Assembly (NCBI GenBank): GCA_018828585.1
Contig: JAHJVW010000027.1
Span: forward strand, 42,838 to 106,837
Direction of reading: 5' to 3'
Length of the DNA stretch: 64,000 bases
DNA from: Bacteroidota bacterium
GTDB lineage: Bacteria > Bacteroidota > Bacteroidia > Sphingobacteriales > Sphingobacteriaceae
The notes under the pieces were generated by a model that saw only the letters and a program-made list of their open reading frames with translations, had not been told where the DNA came from and made no database searches. Below, piece after piece: positions 51,761 to 61,253 of the stretch (positions are counted from its first letter, which is position 1; every line of letters begins with the position of its first letter). A program made the translations under genes and the position numbers.

Positions 51761-53740
51761 ATGAATTTACTATCACACAAATCACTATTTATTTTATTAG
51801 CTACACCGTTTTTGTTTGTCTTAGGTTGTAAGCCAGGTAAAGTAAGTGAAACTACAGATGTTGATGCGGCAAAAAAAGTTTATGTAGCGCCAGGTAAACA
51901 TGATGAGCTTTATTTGTTCACATCAGGAGGATTTAGCGGACAAATTGCAGCTTATGGTCTACCTTCTGGAAGGCTATTAAAAGTTATACCCGTTTTTGCT
52001 CAAGATCCAGAAAATGGTTGGGGTTATAATGAAGAAACAAAACCAATGTTAAATACTTCTCATGGTTTTATCCCTTGGGATGATGCTCACCATACCGAAT
52101 TAAGTAAAACAAATGGTGAAGATGATGGCAGATGGATTTTTATTAATGGAAATAATACACCTCGTATTGCCAGAATTGATTTGGTTACTTTTAAAACTGC
52201 AGAAATTATAGAATTACCAAATTCCGCGGGTAATCACGCTTCTCCTTTTTGTACAGAAAACACGGAATACTTAGTAGGAAACACGCGTTTCTCTATCCCA
52301 GAAGAAGGAAAAGATGATGTACCTATTGAAAGTTTCAAAGAAAATTTTCAGGGTAATGTTTCTTTTGTAAGTGTTGATAAAAACTCAGGCACCATGAAAC
52401 TGGCCTTCCAAATTAGGGTTCCAGGGTTTGATTATGACTTAGCTCATGCAGGTAAAGGTCCTTCTCACGATTGGATGTTTTTCACAACTTACAATACCGA
52501 GCAAGCACATACTTTGTTAGAAGTAAACGCGAGTCAAAAAGATAAAGATTTTGTAATGGCTTTAAATTGGAAAAAAGCCGAACAGTTAATTGCCGAAGGT
52601 AAAGGGAAAAAGACTACAGCCAGATATGCGCACAACGTTTTAAATGAGAAAAGCCAAACTGCAAGTAGCACCATAGAAAACTCTGTTTTAGTTTTGGATG
52701 TAAAAGACCACCCCGAATTAATTTACTATATGCCTTGTCCTAAATCTCCTCATGGTATAGATGTTACTCCAGATGGAGAATTTATGGTTGCAAGCGGTAA
52801 GCTAGCGGCTACACTGCCAGTATTTTCTTTTAAGAAAATGCTAATTGCTATAAAAAATAAAAGTTATGAAGGTAAAGTAGCTAACAACATTCCAGTTCTA
52901 AAATATGAATCTGTTTTACAAGGTGAAGTACAAAAGCCAGGTTTAGGTCCTTTACATACCGAGTTTGATGATAAAGGTTTTGCTTATACCACCATGTTTG
53001 TTTCTTCTGAAATTGTTAAATGGAGGATTAAAGATTTACAAATCATAGATCGTATACCAGTTTACTACTCTCCGGGTCACTTATGTGTACCAGGAGGCGA
53101 TTCTAAAAAACCTTATGGTAAATATGTAATTGCTTTAAACAAAATTACTAAAGATCGTTATTTACCAACAGGGCCAGAGCTAACGCAATCTGCGCAGTTG
53201 ATAGATATTACTGGAAACAAAATGAAGCTATTATTGGATTTCCCAACCATTGGCGAACCTCATTATGCACAAGCAATACCAGCAGAAAAAATCGTTAAAA
53301 ACCAGATAAGATTTTATAAGATTGAAGAAAACGAGAATAAGTACGTCACTAAATCAGAAAATGATGCTAGGGTAGTTCGCACAGGGAACAGAGTAGATGT
53401 TTATATGACAGCTATCCGCTCCCACTTAGCCCCAGATAATATTGAAGGCGTAAAAGTTGGCGATGAAGTTTACTTCCATTTAACCAACTTAGAACAAGAT
53501 TGGGATGTGCCACACGGGTTTGCTGTTAAAGGTGCAAACACTGCCGAGTTATTGGTAATGCCAGGCGAAACCAATACCTTAAAATGGGTTCCGGACCGTT
53601 CAGGAATGTTCCCTTTCTATTGTACCGATTTCTGTTCTGCGCTTCACCAAGAAATGCAGGGATATTTAAGAGTCTCTCCTAAAAGTTCAAATACACCGTT
53701 AAAATATGGTATCGGAGAGAAAATGATAACCAAAAAATAA
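51761..53740 (+). CDS. nosZ: Nitrous-oxide reductase, clade II type
   Basis: The 659-residue protein reduces N2O to N2. The N-terminal beta-propeller carries CuZ-type histidines (DDAHHTELS, about 107-115, and further His such as AGNHASPF and LAHAGKGPSHDW). The C-terminal cupredoxin domain carries the CuA motif YCTDFCSALHQEM (C-x-x-x-C-x-x-x-H-x-x-M). It has a Sec-type signal with a lipobox (FVLGC) and no twin-arginine signal, as expected of clade II. A cytochrome c lies upstream and nosL-D-F-Y downstream. Both copper sites look intact. Confidence 0.96.
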   Translation: MNLLSHKSLFILLATPFLFVLGCKPGKVSETTDVDAAKKVYVAPGKHDELYLFTSGGFSGQIAAYGLPSGRLLKVIPVFAQDPENGWGYNEETKPMLNTSHGFIPWDDAHHTELSKTNGEDDGRWIFINGNNTPRIARIDLVTFKTAEIIELPNSAGNHASPFCTENTEYLVGNTRFSIPEEGKDDVPIESFKENFQGNVSFVSVDKNSGTMKLAFQIRVPGFDYDLAHAGKGPSHDWMFFTTYNTEQAHTLLEVNASQKDKDFVMALNWKKAEQLIAEGKGKKTTARYAHNVLNEKSQTASSTIENSVLVLDVKDHPELIYYMPCPKSPHGIDVTPDGEFMVASGKLAATLPVFSFKKMLIAIKNKSYEGKVANNIPVLKYESVLQGEVQKPGLGPLHTEFDDKGFAYTTMFVSSEIVKWRIKDLQIIDRIPVYYSPGHLCVPGGDSKKPYGKYVIALNKITKDRYLPTGPELTQSAQLIDITGNKMKLLLDFPTIGEPHYAQAIPAEKIVKNQIRFYKIEENENKYVTKSENDARVVRTGNRVDVYMTAIRSHLAPDNIEGVKVGDEVYFHLTNLEQDWDVPHGFAVKGANTAELLVMPGETNTLKWVPDRSGMFPFYCTDFCSALHQEMQGYLRVSPKSSNTPLKYGIGEKMITKK

Positions 53741-53745
53741 TCTCT

Positions 53746-53783
53746 AAAAGTATCTGCCTATTTAAGTATAGGCAGATACTTTT
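53746..53783 (+). terminator. Perfect 16-bp hairpin between nosZ and the next gene
   Basis: AAAAGTATCTGCCTAT (53746-53761) and ATAGGCAGATACTTTT (53768-53783) form a perfect stem with a six-base loop, followed by AAATTAC. It begins 6 bp after the nosZ stop and ends 18 bp before the next start. It could be a partial terminator or an mRNA-stabilising structure that lowers expression of the assembly genes relative to nosZ. Confidence 0.8.
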
Positions 53784-53800
53784 AAATTACTACAAACACC

Positions 53801-54394
53801 ATGAAAATTCAATCTAAAATACTAATCACCGTAAGTGCTATTTTAATGCTAAGCGCCTATTTTTTTCCGCTTTGGAAGATTTTATTAGGCGCTCCTCAAT
53901 ACCCTGAAGGTTTAGAAATGAAAATATGGCTAACCGGAATAACTGGTAATGTTGATCAGATTAATGGGCTAAACCATTATATAGGGATGCAACATATTGT
54001 GGTAGCAAATTTTTGGGAATTTAAGATTTTGCCGTACATATATGGTTTAATTGTTGCCTTTGGCTTTTTTGTAGCATGGACAGGAAAACTCAAATATTTA
54101 TGGCTTTGGATGGCTGTATTGGTAGTATTTTCCATCTTCGGCTTTTCAGATTTTTACTTATGGGAGTATGATTATGGTCATCATTTAGATCCGCATGCCG
54201 CTATAAAAGTTGAAGGAATGACCTATCAACCTCCGCTAATTGGTTATAAACAGTTGCTCAATTTTGTAGCGGGTTCTTTACCAGATATTGCTGGGTATTT
54301 AGTAGGTATTGGTGGTTTTATTACTGCAGGGGTTCTATTTTTTGAACAACGTTTAAAAAATAAAACCAAAAAAACCAAAACTATAAAATTATGA
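53801..54394 (+). CDS. Integral membrane protein in the nos cluster (NosB position)
   Basis: The 197-residue protein has four to five transmembrane helices (about 5-27, 70-90, 95-115 and 160-183). The middle loop is conserved-looking, with GFSDFYLWEYDYGHHLDPHA (about 118-137) and several His that could bind metal. Clade II nos clusters such as that of Wolinella place a membrane protein (NosB) here, but I cannot confirm identity. It overlaps nosL by four bases (ATGA). Function unknown. Confidence 0.7.
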   Translation: MKIQSKILITVSAILMLSAYFFPLWKILLGAPQYPEGLEMKIWLTGITGNVDQINGLNHYIGMQHIVVANFWEFKILPYIYGLIVAFGFFVAWTGKLKYLWLWMAVLVVFSIFGFSDFYLWEYDYGHHLDPHAAIKVEGMTYQPPLIGYKQLLNFVAGSLPDIAGYLVGIGGFITAGVLFFEQRLKNKTKKTKTIKL

Positions 54395-54840
54395 AAAGTA
54401 TAATATCTATTGGCTTATTGTCTTTATTGATAATTGTTGGATGCAATACAGAACCACAAGCCCTTAACTACGGGATAGATGTTTGCGAACATTGTAAGAT
54501 GGTGATCTCTGATCAAAAATTTGGTGCAGAAATGATTACTAAAAAAGGCAAGATTTACAAGTTTGATTCTGCCGAATGTTTAATAGATTATATATCAGAG
54601 TCCATAAATCTGGATAAAAGTAAGGATGCGGAATTGTTAGTGATCAACTTTGCTAAACCGGGCGTATTTATGGATGCCAAAACCGCTTTTTATTTAGAAG
54701 ACAAAGGCTATCAATCTCCGATGGGCGGTAACCTTGTTCCTTTTGAAAGTGAGATGCTTGCAGATAATAATCAAATCAGTCCTGGTGCAAAAGTTCTCAC
54801 CTTTAAGGAAGCACTTGCCAACATTAGTTTAAAATGGTAG
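54391..54840 (+). CDS. nosL: NosL copper chaperone lipoprotein
   Basis: The 149-residue protein has a signal peptide with lipobox (IIVGC, Cys 18) and the NosL motif CEHCKM (C-x-x-C-x-M, about 32-37), which binds Cu(I). GYQSPMGGNLVPFE near the C-terminus is a second conserved NosL element. It delivers copper for the CuZ centre of NosZ. It overlaps the preceding membrane gene by 4 bp and nosD by 7 bp, so translation is coupled. Confidence 0.93.
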   Translation: MKSIISIGLLSLLIIVGCNTEPQALNYGIDVCEHCKMVISDQKFGAEMITKKGKIYKFDSAECLIDYISESINLDKSKDAELLVINFAKPGVFMDAKTAFYLEDKGYQSPMGGNLVPFESEMLADNNQISPGAKVLTFKEALANISLKW

Positions 54841-56093
54841 ACAAGCGAATAAAATTCACTGGTTTATTTTTGATGTTAATTGGATTATTTAGCTTTATTG
54901 TAACAGCTAAAACTATTATTGTTGCTCCAAAAACTAAGATTACAACTTTAAAAGCAGCAATTGCCCTTGCAAAAAACGGCGATACCATCATCGTAAAAAA
55001 AGGAACATACCTATCATACAATACCATCGTTGATAAACAGGTGATCATTTTAGGAAAAGGCAAGCCCATTTTAGATGCGCAATTTAAAGAAGAAGTAATT
55101 ACCATTACCGCTGACCATGTTAAGTTAGATGGTTTTATTATCCGCAATTCAAAAGTTGGTGATTTACGAGATTTTGCTGGAATAAGGGTTTTCCAAGCAG
55201 ATTATGTTACCATCACCAACAACGAATTAATAAAAAATTTCTTCGGAATTTACCTTTCTGATGTGCACCATGCCACAGTTGCCAATAATAAACTTTCGGG
55301 TACTTTTACCACCATAAAATCTGGCAACGGCATCCAAGCGTGGAAATCTGATAATATTGCTATTTATAAAAATTACATTACTGGGCACAGAGACGGCATT
55401 TATTTTGAGTTTGTACAGCACTCTAAAGTTCACCAAAACATCAGTGAAAAAAATATGCGTTATGGCTTACATTTTATGTTTTCTAGCGATAACGAATTCT
55501 TGTATAACACCTTTCAATCAAACCAGGCTGGTATCGCAGTGATGTATTCTAAACGAATTAAAATGATGCATAACCATTTTAATGAAAATTGGGGAAGCTC
55601 TATTTACGGGTTATTATTGAAAGAAATATTAGATAGCCGTATTGAGGATAACACATTTTATAAAAACACTTCCGCCATTTTCATGGAGAGTTGTAACCGT
55701 AATAAATTTACGAGAAACAGCTTCTTAAATAACGGTTGGGCAATCCGCATTTTATCCAACTGCGAAGACAATACGTTTCTAGCTAATAATTTTAAAGGAA
55801 ACTCTTTTGATGTAACCACGAACGGAGAGTTATTAGAAAATAAATTTAGTAACAACTATTGGGATAAATATGAAGGTTATGATTTAAACAAAAATGGAAT
55901 TGGCGATATTCCTTACCGACCAATAAGTTTATATGCACAAATTATTGAGCGAGTACCCCAGAGTGTAATTTTAATGAGAAGTTTTATCGTTAACCTTTTA
56001 GACCGAGTAGAACGTTCAATTCCCTCTATTACTCCTTTATCCGTAAAGGACAATAACCCACAAATGAAACCATGGAAGATATTATCAAAATAA
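54834..56093 (+). CDS. nosD: NosD, periplasmic copper-site maturation protein
   Basis: The 419-residue protein has an N-terminal signal or anchor (about 7-26) and then a right-handed beta-helix of repeated short strands. Repeats such as NNELIKNFFGIYLSDVHHAT and NSFLNNGWAIRILSNCEDNT are typical NosD text, as is LNKNGIGDIPYRPIS near residue 360. With NosF and NosY it forms the ABC-type complex that assembles NosZ. It overlaps nosL by 7 bp and nosF by 22 bp. Confidence 0.93.
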   Translation: MVDKRIKFTGLFLMLIGLFSFIVTAKTIIVAPKTKITTLKAAIALAKNGDTIIVKKGTYLSYNTIVDKQVIILGKGKPILDAQFKEEVITITADHVKLDGFIIRNSKVGDLRDFAGIRVFQADYVTITNNELIKNFFGIYLSDVHHATVANNKLSGTFTTIKSGNGIQAWKSDNIAIYKNYITGHRDGIYFEFVQHSKVHQNISEKNMRYGLHFMFSSDNEFLYNTFQSNQAGIAVMYSKRIKMMHNHFNENWGSSIYGLLLKEILDSRIEDNTFYKNTSAIFMESCNRNKFTRNSFLNNGWAIRILSNCEDNTFLANNFKGNSFDVTTNGELLENKFSNNYWDKYEGYDLNKNGIGDIPYRPISLYAQIIERVPQSVILMRSFIVNLLDRVERSIPSITPLSVKDNNPQMKPWKILSK

Positions 56094-56788
56094 AACAGCT
56101 TCAAAAATCATTTGGCAAATTAGAAGTGCTAAAAAAAGTCGACTGTAATTTTAGTGCTGGGGGTGTTGTTGGGATTTTAGGTCCAAATGCTTCTGGTAAA
56201 ACCACATTAATAAAATCTATTTTGGGGATGGTCATTCCAGATGGAGGCGAGATTATCTTTAAAGGGAAATCTATCAGAAATAGTTTCGAATACAAAAAAA
56301 ATATTGGTTATATGCCGCAAATTGGTCGCTATCCAGATAATATGAAGATTGGAGATCTTTTTAAAATGATGAAAGATTTAAGAAACGTTCATGACAATTT
56401 AGATAACGATTTGATAATAGCTTACGGTTTAGATAAAATGAACCACAAAGCCATGCATACCTTATCTGGGGGAACTCGGCAGAAAGTGAGTGCCGCATTG
56501 GCATTTTATTTTAATCCACCAGTTTTAATCTTAGATGAACCAACTGCCGGTCTGGATCCACTTTCTGCAGAGGTTTTAAAAGATAAAATCATTAAAGAAA
56601 AAGAAAAAGGCAAACTGATTTTAATTACCTCTCATATCCTAACAGAAATGGATGAAATAGCAGATAAAGTGATGTATTTATTAGATGGTAATATCAAATT
56701 TTATAAAGTTTTATCCGATTTAAAATCCGAAACAGGAGAACAAAAATTAGGGAAAGCACTCACCAAAATACTATCTAAAGATGTTTAA
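56072..56788 (+). CDS. nosF: NosF ABC transporter ATP-binding protein
   Basis: The 238-residue ATPase has Walker A GPNASGKTT (37-45), signature LSGGTRQKVSAALAF (about 130-144) and Walker B VLILDEPTAGLDP. It energises the NosDFY complex that supplies sulfur or copper for the NosZ CuZ site. It overlaps nosD by 22 bp and nosY by 8 bp. Confidence 0.95.
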   Translation: MEDIIKIKQLQKSFGKLEVLKKVDCNFSAGGVVGILGPNASGKTTLIKSILGMVIPDGGEIIFKGKSIRNSFEYKKNIGYMPQIGRYPDNMKIGDLFKMMKDLRNVHDNLDNDLIIAYGLDKMNHKAMHTLSGGTRQKVSAALAFYFNPPVLILDEPTAGLDPLSAEVLKDKIIKEKEKGKLILITSHILTEMDEIADKVMYLLDGNIKFYKVLSDLKSETGEQKLGKALTKILSKDV

Positions 56789-57548
56789 AATAGCCAAATA
56801 CATAGCGCTCGATATTATAAAAAGCAAAGTAATTCTAGCTTATACCATTTTGCTTGCTGCTATTTGTGTCAGTATTTTTATGGCAGATGAAGACGTAACA
56901 AAAGGTTTAGTGAGTATTACCACCGTGATGTTGATTATTGTGCCTTTGGTGAGTGTGGTTTACGCTACTACCTATTATTTTAATGCTTCAGAATTTACCG
57001 AACTTTTGGTATCTCAGCCAATTAGTAGAACCAATATTTTGATGGGCAAATATTTGGGAATTAGCGCCTCCATATTAGGTGCTTTCTTATTGGGAGTTGG
57101 CGTTCCCATCCTATTATTTGCTTTTTCTTTTACGGGTTCAACCCTGATTTTGACTGGGAGTTTGTTAACACTTTGCTTTGTATCACTGGCCTTTTTATCA
57201 TCCGTTTTAATGCGAGATAAGGCAAAAGGAATTGGCTTAGCCTTAATGATGTGGTTTTACTGCTCTATTATTTTTGATGGTTTGGTATTGGTTTTCCTAT
57301 TTGCATTTAGCGATTATCCTTTAGAAAAAGTACTGATAGCTATTGTCGCTTTTAACCCGATAGATCTGGCCCGTATCCTGATTTTATTACAATTGGATAT
57401 TGCCGCTTTAATGGGATATACCGGTGCATTGTACCAACAGTTTTTTGGCAGCGGATGGGGTGTTGCTTTCACTCTTTTGATGTTGATGGTTTGGTTTTTA
57501 GTCCCGCTTTGGATTTCACTGAGGGTTTTTAAAAAGAAAGACTTGTGA
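56781..57548 (+). CDS. nosY: NosY ABC transporter permease
   Basis: The 255-residue ABC-2 permease has six hydrophobic helices and the periplasmic/loop text YFNASEFTELLVSQPISRTN (about 67-86), typical of NosY. It partners NosF and NosD. It ends the operon and is convergent with the membrane gene at 57602-58804 (53-bp gap). Confidence 0.93.
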   Translation: MFKIAKYIALDIIKSKVILAYTILLAAICVSIFMADEDVTKGLVSITTVMLIIVPLVSVVYATTYYFNASEFTELLVSQPISRTNILMGKYLGISASILGAFLLGVGVPILLFAFSFTGSTLILTGSLLTLCFVSLAFLSSVLMRDKAKGIGLALMMWFYCSIIFDGLVLVFLFAFSDYPLEKVLIAIVAFNPIDLARILILLQLDIAALMGYTGALYQQFFGSGWGVAFTLLMLMVWFLVPLWISLRVFKKKDL

Positions 57549-57601
57549 TTTTTGGAATGTTGCGCTATTCGGTTTACAACAAAATAATTAGTGATTGCGG
57601 C

Positions 57602-58804
57602 TTAACCTAGATCAATCTTGACTGTTGAATTGATATTTAAAAAATAGCCCAGTCCAATAAAAGGTAGTGCTAAATTAGAAGCAAACAATAATATGTTAAG
57701 ATGCGGAATGTATATCTGAAAAGCACCAAGAAATGCCGAACCAAACAACAACACTAAATAAATTAGGATAGCTGTTACAAAAAGGTAATTCAGTTTAACC
57801 GATGGTTTTAAATAACCTGCTTTGATAAATAAATCGATAATTAAAGGTGATAAACTGCCTAAGGTGAGCAAATGGATATAACCAATAATTAGATTATGGC
57901 TTTCAAAAACCCAATTTCCGATTGCCGGAATAGCAATTAGCATCTGAAAAACAAATTGCAAACAAATTGCTATCAAAGCTATTGTGGTTAAAAAACTGAG
58001 CGGTTTTAAATCGGCTTTAAGCCTTAAAATTAAAACAAGCCATGAAAGTAAATGTGCCAAAGCTGCTAAAAATGTTAATATATAAACCCACACTGAAGGA
58101 TGAGTCCACAAAGTGAACATGGCGTACAATGGCAAGGTAGAAATCATTAACACCTTTGTCCAAAAAGCATTAACATGGCTAATAGGCATGTTACTTTTTA
58201 GGTAGTTTTTAAAAAACAGACCCAGCAAAGCCAATTGCATAAAACCGTTCAGTTGGAAATGCAGGTAAAAGTATATGGCATTTTGTTGCAAACTATGGTT
58301 TTTAAAGCCTGATGCCTTTAAATAGCCTAAAGCAAAAGGCCCTATTGATGAAACCACCAAAAAAATAAGGCTTCCTTTTAAAAGGAGATTTACAATTGAA
58401 GCGCTTTGTTGATTAAAAGTTTTGGATTTAAAAGTCACAAAGACAAACCAATAACCTACAAAAATAAAAAGGGTAGATAATAAGATAGAAAAGCTTTTAT
58501 AACCTATTAAAAAAAAGCTTAGCAACATCCCAAAACTCACCAAAAGAGTGATTAAAAATATGGACTTGAAGTGCTTATTAAAGAGCGTGTCTTTAGCATT
58601 AAAATTATGAACAACTAATAGAGCGATGGACAAAAACATCCAGCCTGCAAATGCAAAATGAGAATGTGCGTGAAGAAGGAACTGATAATTAATGCTTGGT
58701 GCAGAAAAACATTGAACATAGCGTAGAAGCACCCCTGCCGCGGCTAGGATTATGAAATTTATAACGACCCATTTGGTGCAATTTATTTCTGAGGGATTAA
58801 ACAT
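57602..58804 (-). CDS. Haem-copper-oxidase-subunit-I-like membrane protein (NO cluster)
   Basis: The 400-residue protein has about twelve helices. LLHAHSHFAFAGWMFLSIAL (about 43-62) and YFYLHFQLNGFMQLALLGLF (about 179-198) have the His-rich helices of cytochrome oxidase subunit I/NnrS-like proteins, yet the full catalytic ligand set is not visible. It probably binds haem. It is the last gene of the minus-strand run that starts with hemerythrin and DUF2249, so an NO- or O2-related role is likely. It lies 9 bp beyond the MIP18 gene. Confidence 0.75.
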   Translation of the reverse strand: MFNPSEINCTKWVVINFIILAAAGVLLRYVQCFSAPSINYQFLLHAHSHFAFAGWMFLSIALLVVHNFNAKDTLFNKHFKSIFLITLLVSFGMLLSFFLIGYKSFSILLSTLFIFVGYWFVFVTFKSKTFNQQSASIVNLLLKGSLIFLVVSSIGPFALGYLKASGFKNHSLQQNAIYFYLHFQLNGFMQLALLGLFFKNYLKSNMPISHVNAFWTKVLMISTLPLYAMFTLWTHPSVWVYILTFLAALAHLLSWLVLILRLKADLKPLSFLTTIALIAICLQFVFQMLIAIPAIGNWVFESHNLIIGYIHLLTLGSLSPLIIDLFIKAGYLKPSVKLNYLFVTAILIYLVLLFGSAFLGAFQIYIPHLNILLFASNLALPFIGLGYFLNINSTVKIDLG

Positions 58805-58813
58805 AGCGTTTAC

Positions 58814-59146
58814 TTACATCTCTAACTGGAGCTTTCCTTCTTCTGTGATTTGTTCAAAAGACCAAACTGGTTCCCAAACTAAATTTACTATAGCTTGATA
58901 AGCTGTAAAATGATGACTAATACAATTCTCAACAGAATTTACAATAGCAGCGCCCATAGGACAATGTGTGGAAGATAATGTCATATTTATTTCTATTTTC
59001 TTTGAGTTTTCTAAAACAATAATATCATAAACCAAACCCAAATCAATAATATTTACTTGCAATTCTGGATCTAGAACGGTGCTAAGGGCATTCAAAACTT
59101 TCATTTTAAATGAAAAATTTCCGTCGGTTATTTCAAATGAAATCAT
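58814..59146 (-). CDS. MIP18/PaaD-like (DUF59) iron-sulfur assembly factor
   Basis: The 110-residue protein has LSTVLDPELQVNIIDLGLVY (about 21-40), the DUF59 signature, and TLSSTHCPMGAAIVNSVE, with Cys in the STHCPMG position used by SufT/PaaD/MIP18 proteins. These help mature Fe-S proteins. The first 14 residues are not part of the fold, so a start at M15 (59104) is possible. The ATG overlaps the upstream stop as ATGA. Its presence fits repair of NO-damaged Fe-S clusters. Confidence 0.88.
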   Translation of the reverse strand: MISFEITDGNFSFKMKVLNALSTVLDPELQVNIIDLGLVYDIIVLENSKKIEINMTLSSTHCPMGAAIVNSVENCISHHFTAYQAIVNLVWEPVWSFEQITEEGKLQLEM

Positions 59147-60420
59147 GTTTCTGTATTTTTTAACAAAGTGATTAAAACATTGCTAACATACAATAAGGCA
59201 GTTATTCCCAAACAAACAACACCTATATAAACCAATAATTGTAATTTCAAAAATAAGCCTAAGCTAAAGCTGATGATGAACATCAAAAAAGAAATGAATT
59301 GTATATTTAATAAAAAGCTATTATACAATTGGGCGGGTAGCAAAGTGATTTTTGAACCTGCAATATGTTGGTAGCGTTTTGTCCAAACAATAAAAGGTAA
59401 AGTCTTAAAAGTTTGACCTAAAATCAGGGAGCTTATCCATCCTAAAATTAAAAGGGAGCCATAAACAACAGTTAACCTGATGGATAAAACATCGACTTTA
59501 AGCTGATAAAAAATAATAAATGGTAATACTATAATAGCAATAATGAGCAGTGATATTGATAATAAAGTATGTGCCATTGCTACATCTAATTTTTTTCGTA
59601 AACGAGATTTAAAGCATTGATAAACATAAATTAACCAGCAAACTACTCCCACTATAGCAAGGAAAACTATGATGAACGTGAGTTTATTCAGCCCAAAAAA
59701 ATAGGTATTAATAAAGAATAACAACAAAGCCAAGTTTATTAATGGATAACTCCATTTTAACCAAACAATTTTTTGTTTTGTAGATACCAAAAACATAGGT
59801 AAAAGCTTAGCACTTACGCCAATAATGAGCAATAAGAACCACCCTCCTAACCCTGCATGAGCATGAAGTTTTAAAAATAACAAATGGTCTTGGGGTAAAA
59901 AGGCATATCTAAAATTAAACACCATTAAAACGCCTAAAATAGCCGTCGCCCACAGCCAAATACAAGCTGTTAAAATAAAATCTTGATAAATATCTGGTTT
60001 CTTAATTCTTTTGGCAGTAATAAAAATATTGATAACGAATAATGAAATACCTGTTAGTAATAATAAGCCCCCACATTGCATGTGTAAACCTGGTTCAAAA
60101 ACCCAAAAGCTGTAAATAAAATCTAGCAACCCTAAATAAAAGAGGGCAATGCTTAACCATGCCATTTTATAACTGTAAAGTTCTGTCTCTAAAATTACTG
60201 GAACCAATTGATAGCAGGCACCAAAAATAATCACAGTTCCCCAGCCTAAAGCTGCTGTATGGGTTATGGCCAATAAATGAGGTTGAAAATAATGCCCGCC
60301 TAAATCATTTACAGCTAATGCGAGCATTGGGGCTAATGCTAAAAAGTTTATAGCTGCTAGCAAATAGTGTGAAATTACTATTTTGTATAAACTTGGATGT
60401 TGTGGGATAACGATGTTCAC
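59143..60420 (-). CDS. Haem-copper-oxidase-subunit-I/NnrS-like membrane protein
   Basis: The 425-residue protein has about twelve helices with conserved His in ITHTAALGWGTVIIFGACYQ (about 52-71) and LKLHAHAGLGGWFLLLIIGV (about 181-200). These positions resemble those of NnrS and of cbb3-type subunit I. Such genes are often annotated as cytochrome c oxidase subunit I in Bacteroidota but lack clear CuB ligands. It overlaps DUF2249 upstream and DUF59 downstream by 4 bp each, so all three are coupled. A role in NO tolerance is inferred. Confidence 0.78.
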   Translation of the reverse strand: MNIVIPQHPSLYKIVISHYLLAAINFLALAPMLALAVNDLGGHYFQPHLLAITHTAALGWGTVIIFGACYQLVPVILETELYSYKMAWLSIALFYLGLLDFIYSFWVFEPGLHMQCGGLLLLTGISLFVINIFITAKRIKKPDIYQDFILTACIWLWATAILGVLMVFNFRYAFLPQDHLLFLKLHAHAGLGGWFLLLIIGVSAKLLPMFLVSTKQKIVWLKWSYPLINLALLLFFINTYFFGLNKLTFIIVFLAIVGVVCWLIYVYQCFKSRLRKKLDVAMAHTLLSISLLIIAIIVLPFIIFYQLKVDVLSIRLTVVYGSLLILGWISSLILGQTFKTLPFIVWTKRYQHIAGSKITLLPAQLYNSFLLNIQFISFLMFIISFSLGLFLKLQLLVYIGVVCLGITALLYVSNVLITLLKNTET

Positions 60421-61253
60421 GACTTAAAAATCAATATTTCCACCTCGTTTTCAGAAAGCTGTTTTATTAAATATTGAAAACCTTTTGCCTGCAATTCGGG
60501 CAGTAGAAAAACTGGCACTTTCCGGTGTTGTACAAAAATGGCCTCGTTTAGGTTTGTATTTTCCAATTGCCGCAAAATATTAACCATTGGCAAGGGCATC
60601 TCTAATTGTCTAACATCTAAACAAATAATTTTATCTTTTGTAAACGTTTGCTTTTTTTTATCAAACTCAATTTCTTCGTCTTTTTGCACCTGCTCAGGTA
60701 AATTTAATTCTTCTAAATTTGAAGTATCACTTTTAAAAAATGTGGTGATTACAAGATCTGTTTCTAGGTTTTCGATCTGATATTTAAAACCCTTTTTATG
60801 TAGTAAATTAATTAAGGGAGTGGGCGTAAAAGTATTTGTAATCTTTAGACCTTCATCGCTGTTTAACTCCTTAATGGCTTTGAGGATGATTTTTAAAGGA
60901 TCTTGATTGTTTTGTAAAACAGGCCTAACATCCAATTCAATAATTTTTTCCGGTTTAATGCTGTGGGAACTTCCAGGCATATCTTTTAAACAGCTATCAG
61001 TTGATGTGATTTCTGCTAAAACAAATCCTAAAGGTTTTAAAAGAGCAAAAAAATCAGTCAAGTCACAATTTGCAATTTTACAAGCTTCGGCAATGCTCAC
61101 CCTGGGGGCAAGCAATTTTCTTAAAAAAATGTTCTTTAGCTTTTTGAAATTTGGGTTTATGGCAATTAAAGCATCTATAACTAAAGGGTTGACTTTTATT
61201 AATACAGAAACCTTGGTTTCTTTTGTAATAATATTAGTATTTCCAGAACTCAT
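60417..61253 (-). CDS. DUF1858-like/DUF2249 domain protein
   Basis: The 278-residue protein has an N-terminal DUF1858-like region (about 15-70, PLVIDALIAINPNFKKLKN). Two DUF2249-type repeats follow (about 105-175, IIELDVRPVLQ...FTPTPLINLLHKKG, and 200-277, IICLDVRQLEMP...FLLPELQAKG). DUF2249 domains occur with hemerythrins and Ric proteins. It overlaps the hemerythrin gene by 20 bp and the membrane gene by 4 bp. The second repeat looks more diverged. Confidence 0.82.
   Translation of the reverse strand: MSSGNTNIITKETKVSVLIKVNPLVIDALIAINPNFKKLKNIFLRKLLAPRVSIAEACKIANCDLTDFFALLKPLGFVLAEITSTDSCLKDMPGSSHSIKPEKIIELDVRPVLQNNQDPLKIILKAIKELNSDEGLKITNTFTPTPLINLLHKKGFKYQIENLETDLVITTFFKSDTSNLEELNLPEQVQKDEEIEFDKKKQTFTKDKIICLDVRQLEMPLPMVNILRQLENTNLNEAIFVQHRKVPVFLLPELQAKGFQYLIKQLSENEVEILIFKS

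Noticed and set aside
54834..55147. Antisense ORF in nosD
   Set aside because: Mirror of beta-helix codons; no support.
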